From contig NZ_QPMK01000001.1 in the NCBI RefSeq assembly GCF_003344785.1, positions 404,651-468,650 of the forward strand: DNA of 64,000 nt. Direction: 5' to 3'. The notes beneath the pieces were generated by a model, which worked only from the letters and a program-made list of their open reading frames with translations, made no database searches and was not told the DNA's origin. This stretch comes from Thalassococcus profundi. GTDB lineage: Bacteria; Pseudomonadota; Alphaproteobacteria; Rhodobacterales; Rhodobacteraceae. The first letter of the stretch is position 1. Each line of letters starts with the position of its first letter. A program made the position numbers and the translations under genes. Below are positions 37,510 to 47,422 of the stretch, piece after piece.

Positions 37510-38339
37510 CTCAGGACGGCGGCGCGCAGAGCCTCGTCGACCTGCGGACGCTGGCCGAACCAGCGTTCGAAGCCGGGAACCGCCTGGTGCAGCAGCATGC
37601 CCAGACCGTCGACAACGGTGCATCCCTGTTCCGCCGCAACCCGGAGCAGGCGGGTTTCGAGCGGGGTATAGACCAGGTCGTTCACGACCGTGCCGGGGCG
37701 CAGGCCATCCAGCGGCACGCGCATTTCCGGCTTGCCGACCATGCCGAGTGAAGTGGTGTTGATGACCGTCGCGGCATCCTCCATCACGTTGCCGGCCTGG
37801 ACCCATTCGACGACCGTGACCCGGTGGCCGAAATCGGTGCGCAGCTTGTCGGCTCGGATGCGGGTCCGGTTGCTGAGCAGGATCTGCGGCACGCCGACAT
37901 CGAGCAGAGAGGCGATGACGGCGCGCGCGGCACCGCCGGCGCCCAGCACGACCGCCGGCCCGGACGCGGGCGCCCAGTGCGGGGCGGACTGGCGCAGGTT
38001 TTCGATGAAACCATAGCCGTCCGTATTGTCCGCATGGATCTTGCCGTCCTTGCGGAAGATCAGCGTGTTCGCGGCGCCGATCAGCGTGGCGCGGTCGGTG
38101 ACCAGATCGGCGAGCTCCATCACCGTTTCCTTGTAGGGGATGGTGATGTTCACGCCGACGAAGCCAAGTTCCGGCAGCATGGCGAGCGCCTGGCCGAGCT
38201 TTTCCGGCGCGACATCCATCGGCACGTAGTGACCGGCGAGCCCGTATTTCCGCAGCCAGTGTCCGTGCAGCCGGGGCGATTTGGAATGCGCTATGGGAGA
38301 GCCGATCACGCCGGCGAGGGGAATGCGGGTCAGGCTCAT
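37506..38339 (-). CDS. aroE: Shikimate dehydrogenase
   Basis: AroE reduces 3-dehydroshikimate with NADPH in aromatic amino acid synthesis. The 277-residue protein has AGVIGSPIAHSKSPRLHGHWL (substrate-binding serines), NITIPYKE with the catalytic lysine, ADNTDGYGF and the NADP site VLGAGGAARAVIASLL. The start overlaps the maf stop (ATGA) and the stop overlaps coaE. Confidence 0.96.
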   Translation of the reverse strand: MSLTRIPLAGVIGSPIAHSKSPRLHGHWLRKYGLAGHYVPMDVAPEKLGQALAMLPELGFVGVNITIPYKETVMELADLVTDRATLIGAANTLIFRKDGKIHADNTDGYGFIENLRQSAPHWAPASGPAVVLGAGGAARAVIASLLDVGVPQILLSNRTRIRADKLRTDFGHRVTVVEWVQAGNVMEDAATVINTTSLGMVGKPEMRVPLDGLRPGTVVNDLVYTPLETRLLRVAAEQGCTVVDGLGMLLHQAVPGFERWFGQRPQVDEALRAAVLR

Positions 38340-38935
38340 GAGGCGAGCTCTCCCTTGAGGATGAGGTGGTTCATGAATTCGAGCAGGGGCAGGCCGAGGA
38401 TGGAAAAATGGTCGCCCTGGATGCGGGAGAAGAGACGCACTCCTTCGCCTTCGATCTTGTAGCCGCCGACGGAGCTTTGCACGTCCGGCCAGTTTCGGTC
38501 GAGATAGCCCTCGATGAAGTCCCGGGACAGGCTGTGCATGGTGAGGCGCACCACGCCGACATGCCGCCAAGTGGGTTGTCCCGCTTCGACGATCACCGCC
38601 GCGGATAGCAACATGTGGGTTTGCCCGCTGAGCCGCGAAAGATGCTCGAAGGCCTCCTCGCGGTCGGCGGCTTTTCCGAAGACCGTGTTGCCGAGCGCCA
38701 GGACCTGGTCGCAGCCCAGCACCGTCGCCTCGGGGTGTTTGTCGCTGATCTTGCGGGCCTTGAGTTCGGCAAGGGTGTCGGCAATGTCGCGGGGCTTGGC
38801 CTCCTCGGCCTCGAGCGCCGCGCGTACGGCCTCTTCATCGATTCGGGCCGGATCGATTCGGTGCGGGATGCATGCCTGGGTGAGCAACTTCGCCCTGATC
38901 TCGGAGCCGGAGGCCAGAATGAGCTCTTGCGGCAT
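38336..38935 (-). CDS. maf: Maf family nucleotide pyrophosphatase
   Basis: Maf proteins hydrolyse non-canonical or house nucleoside triphosphates. The 199-residue protein begins MPQELILASGSEIRAKLL and has the family motifs ARKISDKHP, VLGCDQVLALG and GGYKIEGEGVRLF. ATG 38935 was chosen over the ATG at 39064 because the homologous region starts at MPQEL. The first gene of the leftward maf-aroE-coaE-dnaQ operon, it borders the putative replication origin. Confidence 0.93.
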   Translation of the reverse strand: MPQELILASGSEIRAKLLTQACIPHRIDPARIDEEAVRAALEAEEAKPRDIADTLAELKARKISDKHPEATVLGCDQVLALGNTVFGKAADREEAFEHLSRLSGQTHMLLSAAVIVEAGQPTWRHVGVVRLTMHSLSRDFIEGYLDRNWPDVQSSVGGYKIEGEGVRLFSRIQGDHFSILGLPLLEFMNHLILKGELAS

Positions 38936-39474
38936 GTGGAAAAACCCGTTGAAAAGCCTGGTGGCCGACTGGCTACCGTTCTGAGGAAAAAGCCCCGTCA
39001 TTGCAAGCCACGGGACAAAAGCGGGACTTGTCCCGGACCACGCCGGATTCGTTCGCCTGTGCATTGGGATAAACGGCGGGATGCGGACAGCCTTTGGTGT
39101 GCCCGGTTGTCAAGATGAGTATCCTCGGACCTCGGATAAGCGATCTCGGGATGGAAATCGCGCATTTGCAAGACCCTGGCGGAAACCCCGGCGATCTGTG
39201 CCGGTTTTTCTGCACCGATCCGTCCACAGGACTGTCGGGTGTGGAAAAGGACGGGACAGCAAAGTTATCCCGAGGAAGCCGGCGCCCAGACTCTTCATCA
39301 TCTCTTATTTTTATCTTCTTTTTTTAAGCCGGCCCCGAGCCTTGCGGGCGGGATGGCCGGCGCGATTGACAGGACGGGCCGGGATGGCTACACGACTAGG
39401 GCTTTCGTCCGAAAGCGATGTTTCCCGATGAAGACCGACGATGCGCTCCCCAAGTGGGGCGGCAAGGATGTGCG
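38936..39474. other. Putative chromosomal replication origin (oriC) region
   Basis: This 539-bp gap lies between leftward maf-aroE-coaE-dnaQ and rightward rho-mnmE-mnmG-rsmG-parAB, the gene context of alphaproteobacterial origins. It has a T-rich tract (39297-39327) suited to unwinding. DnaA-box-like sites are TGTGGAAAA (38935-38943, 39240-39248), GGATAA (39067-39072, 39134-39139) and TTATCC (39265-39270). No perfect TTATCCACA is seen. GCCGGCC/GGCCGGC arms (39328-39334, 39355-39361) follow the tract. No long ORF of family type was recognised. Confidence 0.6.
39366..39394 (+). promoter_or_regulatory. Probable rho promoter
   Basis: TTGACA (39366-39371), a 17-bp spacer, then TACACG (39389-39394), placed about 80 bp upstream of the rho start. 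The -35 is consensus and the -10 is weak. The leader from about 39401 contains a 16-codon ORF ending on the rho start. Confidence 0.5.
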
Positions 39475-39478
39475 ATGA
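39428..39478 (+). CDS. Possible rho leader peptide
   Basis: A 16-residue ORF ([16 protein letters not shown]) whose TGA overlaps the rho ATG as ATGA. No strong ribosome site precedes it. E. coli rho also has a leader peptide gene (rhoL), of different sequence. It could couple rho translation to leader translation, or be the chance frame around the rho ribosome site. Confidence 0.3.
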   Translation: MKTDDALPKWGGKDVR

Positions 39479-40746
39479 CCACTGAAAAGCTGAACCTGTC
39501 CGATCTCAAGGCGAAGAGTCCCAAGGACCTTTTGTCCATGGCCGAGGAACTGGAGATCGAGAACGCCTCGACCATGCGCAAGGGCGAGATGATGTTCCAG
39601 ATCCTGCGTGAGCGGGCGGATGAAGGCTGGCAGATTTTCGGCGACGGTGTCCTGGAGGTCCTGCAGGACGGATTCGGGTTCCTGCGGTCGCCCGAGGCCA
39701 ACTATCTTCCGGGTCCGGACGATATCTATGTCTCTCCCGAGATGATCCGGAAGTTTTCTCTGCGCACCGGAGACACGATCGAGGGCGAGATGCGGGCGCC
39801 GGAGAATGACGAGCGCTATTTCGCGCTGACGGACGTGGCGGGGATCAATTTCGAGGATCCGGAGAAGGCGCGGCACAAGATCGCCTTTGACAACCTGACG
39901 CCGCTTTATCCGGACGAGCGGTTGCAGATGGAAATCGAAGATCCGACGATCAAGGATCGGTCGGCACGGATCATCGACCTGGTGGCACCGATTGGTAAAG
40001 GTCAGCGGTCGCTGATCGTGGCACCGCCGAGAACCGGCAAGACCGTTCTTTTGCAGAACATCGCGGCGAGCATCGAGAAGAACCATCCCGACGTCTATCT
40101 GATCGTCCTGCTGATCGACGAGCGGCCGGAGGAAGTCACGGACATGCAGCGATCGGTGAAAGGCGAGGTTGTGTCCTCGACCTTCGACGAGCCGGCAACG
40201 CGGCATGTCGCGGTGTCGGAGATGGTGATCGAGAAGGCGAAGCGCCTGGTGGAGCACAAGCGAGATGTTGTGATCTTGTTGGATTCCATCACAAGACTTG
40301 GTAGGGCTTTCAACACCGTCGTGCCGTCTTCGGGAAAGGTTCTGACCGGTGGCGTCGATGCGAACGCGTTGCAGCGGCCGAAGCGATTCTTTGGTGCTGC
40401 GCGGAATATCGAGGAAGGCGGGTCGCTGACGATCATCGCCACGGCGCTTGTCGATACGGGCAGCCGCATGGACGAGGTCATCTTTGAAGAGTTCAAGGGG
40501 ACCGGCAACTCCGAGATCGTGCTGGACCGGAAGGTGGCCGACAAGCGCGTGTTCCCGGCGATGGATATCCTCAAGTCCGGAACGCGGAAGGAAGAGCTTC
40601 TGGTCGAGAAGGGGGATCTGCAGAAGACTTTTGTGCTGCGTCGGATTCTGAACCCGATGGGCACGACCGACGCGATCGAGTTCCTGATTTCCAAACTCAA
40701 GCAGACCAAGACGAATTCCGAATTCTTCGATTCCATGAACACCTGA
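39475..40746 (+). CDS. rho: Transcription termination factor Rho
   Basis: Rho is the hexameric RNA-dependent ATPase that ends transcription. The 423-residue protein has an N-terminal Rho-N domain ([21 protein letters not shown]), the cold-shock-type RNA-binding domain ([22 protein letters not shown]) and the ATPase core with [13 protein letters not shown] and [15 protein letters not shown]. The ATG at 39475 follows an AAGGATG site; an in-frame ATG at 39418 would add 19 residues not typical of Rho. Confidence 0.97.
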   Translation: MTTEKLNLSDLKAKSPKDLLSMAEELEIENASTMRKGEMMFQILRERADEGWQIFGDGVLEVLQDGFGFLRSPEANYLPGPDDIYVSPEMIRKFSLRTGDTIEGEMRAPENDERYFALTDVAGINFEDPEKARHKIAFDNLTPLYPDERLQMEIEDPTIKDRSARIIDLVAPIGKGQRSLIVAPPRTGKTVLLQNIAASIEKNHPDVYLIVLLIDERPEEVTDMQRSVKGEVVSSTFDEPATRHVAVSEMVIEKAKRLVEHKRDVVILLDSITRLGRAFNTVVPSSGKVLTGGVDANALQRPKRFFGAARNIEEGGSLTIIATALVDTGSRMDEVIFEEFKGTGNSEIVLDRKVADKRVFPAMDILKSGTRKEELLVEKGDLQKTFVLRRILNPMGTTDAIEFLISKLKQTKTNSEFFDSMNT

Positions 40747-40762
40747 CCTGAAAGGGGCAGCT

Positions 40763-42049
40763 ATGGAAACGATCTTTGCCCTGGCGACGGCGCAGGGGAA
40801 ATCCGGCGTTGCGGTGGTCCGGATTTCCGGGCCGTCGGCGACGGCGGCTTTGCAACGGTTGAGCGATGTGCCGGTTCCCGATGCGCGGCGCGCATCCGTG
40901 AGGCGTTTGCAGAGCGCGGAGGGCGTGTTCCTGGACGAAGCTCTGGTTCTGACGTTTGAAGACGGCAGCAGCTTCACAGGCGAAGACGTGGTCGAGCTGC
41001 ATTTGCATGGAAGCATTGCCGTCATTCGTGCGGTACTGAGTGAGCTGGCGGACATGTCCGACTTGCGTTCCGCCGCACCGGGGGAATTCACGCGGCGCGC
41101 ACTGGAAAACGGGCGATTGGACCTGACGCAGGTCGAAGGGCTTGCGGACTTGATCGAGGCCGAGACCGAATCTCAGAGGAAGCAGGCGCTGCGGGTGCTG
41201 TCCGGCGATCTGGGTGCGCGCGTTCGCGAATGGCGGCAGGATTTGGTGCGTGCCGCCTCCTTGTTGGAGGCGGTGATTGATTTCGCCGACGAAGAGGTGC
41301 CGACGGATGTGACACCGGAGGTTGGTGCCTTGCTGACCCGCGTCCGCACCCGGATCTCGGACGAACTGACGGGGATGCGGCGTGCGGAACGCATTCGTGA
41401 GGGGTTTGAAGTTGCGATCATCGGCGCGCCGAATGTCGGGAAGTCGACCTTGCTGAACGCGCTGGCGGGACGCGAAGCGGCGATCACATCGGATGTTGCG
41501 GGGACAACCCGGGATGTCATCGAGGTACGCATGGACCTTGGCGGAGTGCCGGTGACCTTGCTTGATACCGCCGGTCTGCGGGACACCACTGACGCTGTCG
41601 AGGCGATTGGTGTGAAACGCGCGCGGGAGCGCGCAGGCACCGCGGATTTGCGGGTTCATCTTATCGCCAGCGAAGCCGCGCTGCCCGAAGGTCGGGAGGA
41701 AATCGACATCCTCAGGATTGCAAAAGATGATGCAGGCGCGCACCGATTGGGCATTTCGGGCCGAACCGGCTTCGGGATCGACAGGTTGATTCAGGAGATC
41801 ACCGAGCGGCTGGGGGAGATGACCCTGAATGCCAGCCTCGTGACCCGCGAACGGCATCGGGCAGCTCTTCTCGAAGGACGAGACGCCCTGGATGCGGCTT
41901 TGGATATGGTTGCGCAAGGACCGGAGTTTTATGATATGACGGCAGAGGAGATTCGGACTGCAGCGCGCCGCATGAGTGCCCTGATTGGCGACATGGATGT
42001 CGAAGCCTTGTTGGACGAGATCTTTTCCAACTTTTGCCTCGGGAAATAG
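40763..42049 (+). CDS. mnmE: tRNA modification GTPase MnmE
   Basis: MnmE with MnmG makes the 5-carboxymethylaminomethyl group on wobble uridine of some tRNAs. The 428-residue protein has the folate-binding N-terminal domain ([23 protein letters not shown]), a GTPase domain with P-loop [13 protein letters not shown] and [10 protein letters not shown], and the C-terminal cysteine motif FCLGK. It lies 16 bp after rho with an AAGGGG ribosome site. Confidence 0.97.
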   Translation: METIFALATAQGKSGVAVVRISGPSATAALQRLSDVPVPDARRASVRRLQSAEGVFLDEALVLTFEDGSSFTGEDVVELHLHGSIAVIRAVLSELADMSDLRSAAPGEFTRRALENGRLDLTQVEGLADLIEAETESQRKQALRVLSGDLGARVREWRQDLVRAASLLEAVIDFADEEVPTDVTPEVGALLTRVRTRISDELTGMRRAERIREGFEVAIIGAPNVGKSTLLNALAGREAAITSDVAGTTRDVIEVRMDLGGVPVTLLDTAGLRDTTDAVEAIGVKRARERAGTADLRVHLIASEAALPEGREEIDILRIAKDDAGAHRLGISGRTGFGIDRLIQEITERLGEMTLNASLVTRERHRAALLEGRDALDAALDMVAQGPEFYDMTAEEIRTAARRMSALIGDMDVEALLDEIFSNFCLGK

Positions 42050-42051
42050 GA

Positions 42052-43926
42052 TTGTTTCACGTGAAACATCGCATGTTTGATGTCGTTGTGGTCGGTGGCG
42101 GTCATGCAGGCGCAGAAGCCGCGCATGCTGCGGCCCGCATGGGCGCAAAAACGGCTTTGGTTACTTTGACGCGCTCCGGAATTGGTGTGATGTCCTGTAA
42201 CCCGGCGATCGGCGGGTTGGGAAAAGGTCATCTGGTTCGGGAAATTGACGCCATGGACGGGGCGATGGGCGTTGTGGCCGATGCCGCCGGGATACAGTTC
42301 CGGCTGCTGAACCGGCGTAAGGGACCTGCTGTCCAAGGCCCCAGAGCACAAGCCGATCGCAAAATCTATCGCCGGGAAATGCTGGCCCTGACAGAGGCGC
42401 GCGAAAACCTCGAGATCGTCGAGGGTGAGGTGACCGACCTCGTGATGGAAGGTGATCGGGTTGTCGGCGTGGTGCTGAACGATTGCGATCAATTGACCAC
42501 GGCGTCAGTGGTCCTGACCACAGGTACATTCCTTCGAGGTCTCATTCATATCGGCGACAGGTCATTTCCCGGCGGACGCATGGGGGACAGGCCTTCTGTT
42601 CGGCTTGCGGAACGTATTGACGACTTTGGCTTCCGTCTTGGACGTCTGAAGACGGGCACGCCGCCGCGGCTCGATGGACGGACAATCGACTGGTCTGCGT
42701 TGGATTCGCAGCCGGGGGATGATGACCCTGTGATGTTTTCATTTCTCAACACGCAGCCATCGGCGCGCCAAATCTCTTGTGGTATCACTCATACCAACGC
42801 GCGTACGCATGACATCATTCGCCAGAACCTTGAAAAATCCGCGATGTATGGAGGTATGATCGACGGAGTCGGGCCGCGCTATTGCCCGTCGATCGAGGAC
42901 AAGGTCGTACGCTTCTCGGAAAAGGAGTCACACCAAGTCTTCCTCGAACCGGAAGGACTGGACGACTCGACTATTTATCCGAACGGGATATCGACCTCTC
43001 TGCCTCAGTCGGTTCAGGAAGAGTACGTTCGCTCCATTGCGGGACTGGAGTCGGCAGACATTCTGCAACCGGGTTACGCGATCGAATACGATTACATCGA
43101 TCCCAGAAGTCTGGATCTTCGTCTGGCTGTCAAATCTGTCCCGGGCCTGTTTCTGGCTGGACAAATCAACGGGACAACCGGGTACGAAGAAGCGGCGGCG
43201 CAAGGGTTGGTGGCCGGGTTGAACGCCGCCAGCGCTGCTTTGGATAGGCCATCGGTGACCTTCAGCCGCTCCGACAGTTACATCGGCGTCATGGTCGACG
43301 ATTTGACCGCCCGTGGTGTCAGCGAGCCGTATCGTATGTTCACGTCGCGTGCTGAATTCCGATTGTCCCTGCGAGCGGACAACGCCGATCAAAGACTGAC
43401 CCCGTTGGCCATCGAACTCGGGTGCGTTTCCGAGAGGCGAAAGCGATTGTTCGAACAGAAGGCGGAGCGGCTTGAAACGGCGAGGGGCAGGCTGGATCAT
43501 GCTGTGTTTACGCCGCGTGAGGTCCAGAACATGGGTGTGCAGGTCAGCAAGGATGGCGCAAAACGAACGGCGTTCCAGCTTTTGTCCTTTCCGGACGTGA
43601 CTTTTGAACGGCTGGCGGAGGCGCGACCGGGTCTGGCTGAGATCGATCAAGATATTCAGGCGCAGCTGGGCCGAGACGCTTTGTACGCCAACTACATCGC
43701 TCGGCAGAAACGGGATGTCGAGGCGCTGAAAAAGGATGAATCCCTGACGATCCCATCCGATTTCGACTATGCGGAGCTCAGCGGCCTCTCGTCGGAACTT
43801 CGGTTGAAGCTTGAATACGTCCGTCCGCACAGTGTAGCACAAGCGAGCAGGATCGAAGGGATGACCCCGGCCGCATTGACCTTGATCCTGGCCAGACTGC
43901 GCCACAACGCGCGAAAAGCCGGTTGA
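42052..43926 (+). CDS. mnmG: tRNA uridine 5-carboxymethylaminomethyl modification enzyme MnmG
   Basis: MnmG is the FAD partner of MnmE in tRNA wobble-uridine modification. The protein has the FAD fold [22 protein letters not shown], the GidA signatures [21 protein letters not shown] and [16 protein letters not shown], and full length (about 624 residues). I place the start at TTG 42052, giving [11 protein letters not shown], since many relatives begin MFHVKH from ATG at the same position. ATG 42073 is the alternative. The parS site at 42053-42068 is therefore part of its first codons. Confidence 0.93.
   Translation: MFHVKHRMFDVVVVGGGHAGAEAAHAAARMGAKTALVTLTRSGIGVMSCNPAIGGLGKGHLVREIDAMDGAMGVVADAAGIQFRLLNRRKGPAVQGPRAQADRKIYRREMLALTEARENLEIVEGEVTDLVMEGDRVVGVVLNDCDQLTTASVVLTTGTFLRGLIHIGDRSFPGGRMGDRPSVRLAERIDDFGFRLGRLKTGTPPRLDGRTIDWSALDSQPGDDDPVMFSFLNTQPSARQISCGITHTNARTHDIIRQNLEKSAMYGGMIDGVGPRYCPSIEDKVVRFSEKESHQVFLEPEGLDDSTIYPNGISTSLPQSVQEEYVRSIAGLESADILQPGYAIEYDYIDPRSLDLRLAVKSVPGLFLAGQINGTTGYEEAAAQGLVAGLNAASAALDRPSVTFSRSDSYIGVMVDDLTARGVSEPYRMFTSRAEFRLSLRADNADQRLTPLAIELGCVSERRKRLFEQKAERLETARGRLDHAVFTPREVQNMGVQVSKDGAKRTAFQLLSFPDVTFERLAEARPGLAEIDQDIQAQLGRDALYANYIARQKRDVEALKKDESLTIPSDFDYAELSGLSSELRLKLEYVRPHSVAQASRIEGMTPAALTLILARLRHNARKAG
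42053..42068. other. parS centromere site 1
   Basis: TGTTTCACGTGAAACA, a perfect 16-bp palindrome equal to the ParB-binding consensus known in bacteria. It encodes FHVKH at the start of mnmG. The parA and parB genes lie 2.5 to 4.2 kb to the right. Confidence 0.92.
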
Positions 43927-43928
43927 CG

Positions 43929-44537
43929 ATGGAGTTTGCTGGCCTGAGTGTTTCACGTGAAACAATCGAGCGTTTGGAGCTTTTCCAGAAGTTGCTGGAG
44001 AAATGGACCACCAAAATCAACCTGGTCTCCAGATCGACGCTGACCGATGCGAGAGAGCGCCACCTGATCGATTCCGCCCAGCTATTCCATCATATGCCCC
44101 GGAACGCCTTGCACTGGGTGGACCTGGGCAGCGGCGGGGGCTTTCCGGGTTTGGTGATCGCGATCCTCGCAAAGCAACTGGCACCTGACCTCCACGTTAC
44201 CCTGGTGGAATCCGATACCCGGAAAGCGACTTTTCTACGCAGCATCATCCGGGAAACGGAAGCCGAAGCGTCGGTTATGAACGCGCGTATCGAAGCTCTG
44301 GAACCTCTTGATGCAGACGTTATCAGTGCCCGCGCCGTTGCAAATCTGGACAAACTTCTGACATGGACCCATCGGCACCTCTCACCCGACGGAACCGCGC
44401 TGTTTCTGAAAGGCGAAACCTGGAAAAAAGAGATTTCCGATGCGCAAGGCCAATGGTCCTTTTCGTGCAAGTCGCATAAAAGTATCACCGAAGATAACGC
44501 TGTCGTTCTGGAAATCGGAGATCTCTCATATGTCTGA
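43929..44537 (+). CDS. rsmG: 16S rRNA (guanine527-N7)-methyltransferase
   Basis: RsmG methylates N7 of G527 in 16S rRNA. The 202-residue protein has the SAM-binding motif VDLGSGGGFPGLVIAI, the LLEKWTTKINLVSRS opening and ISARAVANLDKLLTW. ATG 43929 (MEFAGLSVSRET) is chosen; TTG 43923 overlaps the mnmG stop. The codons for VSRET are the second parS site. The 3' end overlaps parA by eight bases. Confidence 0.95.
   Translation: MEFAGLSVSRETIERLELFQKLLEKWTTKINLVSRSTLTDARERHLIDSAQLFHHMPRNALHWVDLGSGGGFPGLVIAILAKQLAPDLHVTLVESDTRKATFLRSIIRETEAEASVMNARIEALEPLDADVISARAVANLDKLLTWTHRHLSPDGTALFLKGETWKKEISDAQGQWSFSCKSHKSITEDNAVVLEIGDLSYV
43949..43964. other. parS centromere site 2
   Basis: A second perfect TGTTTCACGTGAAACA, inside rsmG codons 7-12, 1.9 kb from the first and 0.6 kb before parA. 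Two identical sites close to parAB and to the putative origin support a chromosome-partition locus. Confidence 0.93.
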
Positions 44538-45339
44538 TCCCACGCGCCCCGAAACGCCAAAAATCATCGCCGTGGCAAATCAGAAAGGCGGTGTGGGCAA
44601 GACCACCACAACCATCAATCTTGGCGCCGCCTTGGCCGAATTGGGTCACCGCGTCCTGATCGTCGATCTCGACCCCCAGGGCAATGCCTCCACCGGTCTT
44701 GGCATCGAACCGGGCGATCGGGAGTTCACAACCTATGAACTTCTCCTTGAAGATATCGACCTTGCCGATGTGATCCAATCGACCGCCGTTCCGAACCTCT
44801 CGCTCATCCCGGCCACCGTGGATCTGAGCTCAGCGGATATCGAGCTTATGTCGAACGAAAAACGCAGCTTTCTTCTGCATGATGCGTTGCGACAGACGGA
44901 TATCGACAGCTTTGCGCTGGATTTCATCCTGATCGATTGCCCGCCGTCCCTGAACCTGCTGACCGTCAACGCCATGGTCGCCGCGCATTCGATTCTCGTT
45001 CCACTGCAAAGCGAATTCTTCGCATTGGAAGGTCTGTCACAACTGATGTTGACCATCCGCGAAGTGCGCCAGACAGCCAATCCGAAACTCCGCATCGAAG
45101 GTGTGGTTCTCACCATGTACGATGCCCGCAACAACCTGTCCCAGCAGGTAGAGGCTGATGCGCGCAACAACCTCGGAGACCTGGTCTTTTCCGTGGTCAT
45201 TCCCCGCAACGTGCGGGTCAGCGAAGCTCCGTCCTACGCGCAACCGGTCCTCACCTATGATACCACATCGCGCGGAGCCTTGGCCTACCGGGCACTGGCT
45301 CGGGAACTGGTCAAGAAAAACGCGAAAATCGCGGCATAA
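44530..45339 (+). CDS. parA: Chromosome partitioning ATPase ParA
   Basis: ParA (Soj) is the deviant Walker-type ATPase that moves ParB-parS complexes. The 269-residue protein has the deviant Walker A VANQKGGVGKTTTTINL, LIVDLDPQGNASTGLG and FILIDCPPSLNLL. The ATG at 44530 lies inside the end of rsmG. ParB follows after 17 bp. Confidence 0.97.
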   Translation: MSDPTRPETPKIIAVANQKGGVGKTTTTINLGAALAELGHRVLIVDLDPQGNASTGLGIEPGDREFTTYELLLEDIDLADVIQSTAVPNLSLIPATVDLSSADIELMSNEKRSFLLHDALRQTDIDSFALDFILIDCPPSLNLLTVNAMVAAHSILVPLQSEFFALEGLSQLMLTIREVRQTANPKLRIEGVVLTMYDARNNLSQQVEADARNNLGDLVFSVVIPRNVRVSEAPSYAQPVLTYDTTSRGALAYRALARELVKKNAKIAA

Positions 45340-45356
45340 GCAAAGAGGTGATCGAG

Positions 45357-46268
45357 ATGGCAGAGAAAAAGGACGCACGCCGTGGACTGGGCCGTGGCCT
45401 GTCGGCACTCATGGCCGATGTGGAGCCGTCGGTCCGCACCGACGACCCGCAAGCCGCGCCCCGACGTCCCGACCGGCAAGTTCCGGTCGAACGCATCCAT
45501 CCGAACCCCGATCAGCCGCGCCGAAGCTTTACCGAAGAACATCTGGCCGAACTCGCGGATTCGATCCGCACCAAGGGTGTTATTCAGCCCTTGATCGTCC
45601 GTGTGCACCCGACCATCGAAGACGCCTACGAAATCGTCGCCGGCGAACGCAGGTGGCGCGCCGCGCAGATGGCAAAGCTGCACGAACTGCCTGTGCTTGT
45701 CCGGGATTTCAACGACACCGAGGTCCTTGAAGTCGCGATCATCGAGAACATTCAGCGCGCCGATCTGAATGCCATCGAAGAAGCGGCAGGCTACCGGCAG
45801 CTGATGTTCAAGTTCGGCCATACCCAGGAAAAGCTCGCCGAAGCCTTGGGAAAAAGCCGCAGCCATATCGCAAACCTGATGCGTCTGCTCAACCTTCCCG
45901 AAGAGGTGCAGTCCATGGTCAGCACCGGCACGCTGAGCGCAGGCCACGCACGGGCGCTTATCACCGCGCCGGATCCGGCAAGCCTGGCCAAAAAGATCGT
46001 CAAGAACAGCCTGTCGGTCAGAGAAGCGGAAAAGCTGGCCAAGACAGCGGCAACCGGAGAAACCCCGGCTCAGAAGAAAAAGACCAGCGGCTACACGTTC
46101 GAAAAGGACGCCGACACCAAGGCGCTTGAAAACGATCTGTCCGCGGCGACAGGCATGCGTGTGTCGGTCGATCACAAGCCGGGGCACGAATCCGGTCGTG
46201 TCACCATCTCCTACGACACACTGGAACAGCTCGACGCGCTCTGCATGCTGCTCAGCACAAGTCGCTAA
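45357..46268 (+). CDS. parB: Chromosome partitioning protein ParB
   Basis: ParB (Spo0J) binds parS, spreads on DNA as a CTP-dependent clamp and guides origin segregation. The 303-residue protein starts with a ParA-stimulating basic end (KDARRGLGRGLSALMAD). Its box with the CTP-binding GERRWRAAQ motif follows, then the helix-turn-helix TQEKLAEALGKSRSHIANLMRLL and a C-terminal dimer domain. ATG 45357 has GAGG eight bases upstream. The stop overlaps the convergent hemW stop (CTAA). Confidence 0.97.
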   Translation: MAEKKDARRGLGRGLSALMADVEPSVRTDDPQAAPRRPDRQVPVERIHPNPDQPRRSFTEEHLAELADSIRTKGVIQPLIVRVHPTIEDAYEIVAGERRWRAAQMAKLHELPVLVRDFNDTEVLEVAIIENIQRADLNAIEEAAGYRQLMFKFGHTQEKLAEALGKSRSHIANLMRLLNLPEEVQSMVSTGTLSAGHARALITAPDPASLAKKIVKNSLSVREAEKLAKTAATGETPAQKKKTSGYTFEKDADTKALENDLSAATGMRVSVDHKPGHESGRVTISYDTLEQLDALCMLLSTSR

Positions 46269-47422
46269 TCCGGCATCAGTTCGGCGATGACGGAGTTCAG
46301 GACAAGACGGCCCTGCATCGTCGCCCCCAACCGTCCCTCCCGTCGCCAGAGCATGCCGAGCGCTTCCAGCTCGCTGACGGCCTGCTCGTTGAGCGGAATG
46401 TCGGGAAATCGCTCCAATCTTTCTATATCTAGTCCCTCGGTCAACCTAAGACCCATCATGATGTGTTCGCTAAGCTGACCTTTCTGGGACAAGACGGTCA
46501 CTGTCTCAAAGTCGGAAGCGTTCTCCACAGCATGCAACCACGCGCCCGGCGCATGAAGCGCCTCGGTCGCCATCCGCGTCCCCGCAAGGGTCAGCCGTCC
46601 GTGCGCACCGGGACCAATCCCGGCATAGTCGCCTTGGCGCCAATAGATCATGTTGTGCCGCGATTCGGCGCCGGTGGCCGCGTGGTTTGACACTTCATAA
46701 GCGCCGAACCCGGCGCGCGCCGTCATCTCCTGCGTCATGTCGTACATATCCGCGGCCAGATCCGTGTCCGGCAATCCGCGCAAACCGCCACTCCGCTGCC
46801 GATCCCAGAACGCCGTCCCGGGCTCGATCGTCAGCTGGTAGAGCGACAGGTGATCGACCGTCATGGACATGGCCTCCTGCAACTCGGCCGCCCACGCCTC
46901 CAGGCTTTGACCCTGCCGCGCGTAGATCAGGTCGAAACTGACCCGGTCGAAAACCGATCGCGCCACGTCAAACGCCTTCCGGGCCTCACCTGCGCTGTGC
47001 AACCGCCCGAGGCGTCTCAAATCGTCGTCACGCAGAGATTGGATACCAAGCGATACGCGATTGACCCCCGCATCGGAAAATCCCTGAAATTTGCCCGCCT
47101 CGACAGACCGCGGATTGGCTTCGAGGGTGATCTCCACGTCATTCGCCAGCGTCCAGTTCCGCCGCACAGCTTCGAGAACCGCCGCAACCGTCTCCGGCGC
47201 CATCAGACTGGGTGTCCCGCCGCCGAAAAAGACCGAGTTCAGGACCCGTCCCTGCGTGAGCCGCGCTACCCGGTCGACCTCGGACACCAGTGCACGGGCC
47301 CAGCGGGTCTGGTCCACATGCGCGGTGACATGGCTGTTGAAATCGCAATAGGGACACTTGGCCTCGCAAAACGGCCAATGCACATACAGACCAAAGCCGC
47401 CGAACCGCCAATCCTCAGTCAA
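46265..47422 (-). CDS. hemW: Radical SAM family heme chaperone HemW
   Basis: HemW is a radical-SAM protein related to coproporphyrinogen III oxidase HemN that acts as a heme chaperone rather than as the oxidase. The 385-residue protein has the radical-SAM motif CEAKCPYC (C19, C23, C26) after GLYVHWPF, and [11 protein letters not shown]. The first codon is TTG at 47422, overlapping the rdgB stop; no ATG is near. HemN-type oxidases have an extra N-terminal region that is lacking here. Confidence 0.93.
   Translation of the reverse strand: MTEDWRFGGFGLYVHWPFCEAKCPYCDFNSHVTAHVDQTRWARALVSEVDRVARLTQGRVLNSVFFGGGTPSLMAPETVAAVLEAVRRNWTLANDVEITLEANPRSVEAGKFQGFSDAGVNRVSLGIQSLRDDDLRRLGRLHSAGEARKAFDVARSVFDRVSFDLIYARQGQSLEAWAAELQEAMSMTVDHLSLYQLTIEPGTAFWDRQRSGGLRGLPDTDLAADMYDMTQEMTARAGFGAYEVSNHAATGAESRHNMIYWRQGDYAGIGPGAHGRLTLAGTRMATEALHAPGAWLHAVENASDFETVTVLSQKGQLSEHIMMGLRLTEGLDIERLERFPDIPLNEQAVSELEALGMLWRREGRLGATMQGRLVLNSVIAELMPD

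Noticed and set aside
39239-39478. 79-codon frame across the maf-rho gap
   Set aside because: Only its last 16 codons (from ATG 39428) have plausible context. The rest covers the T-rich tract and has low-complexity, unnatural composition.
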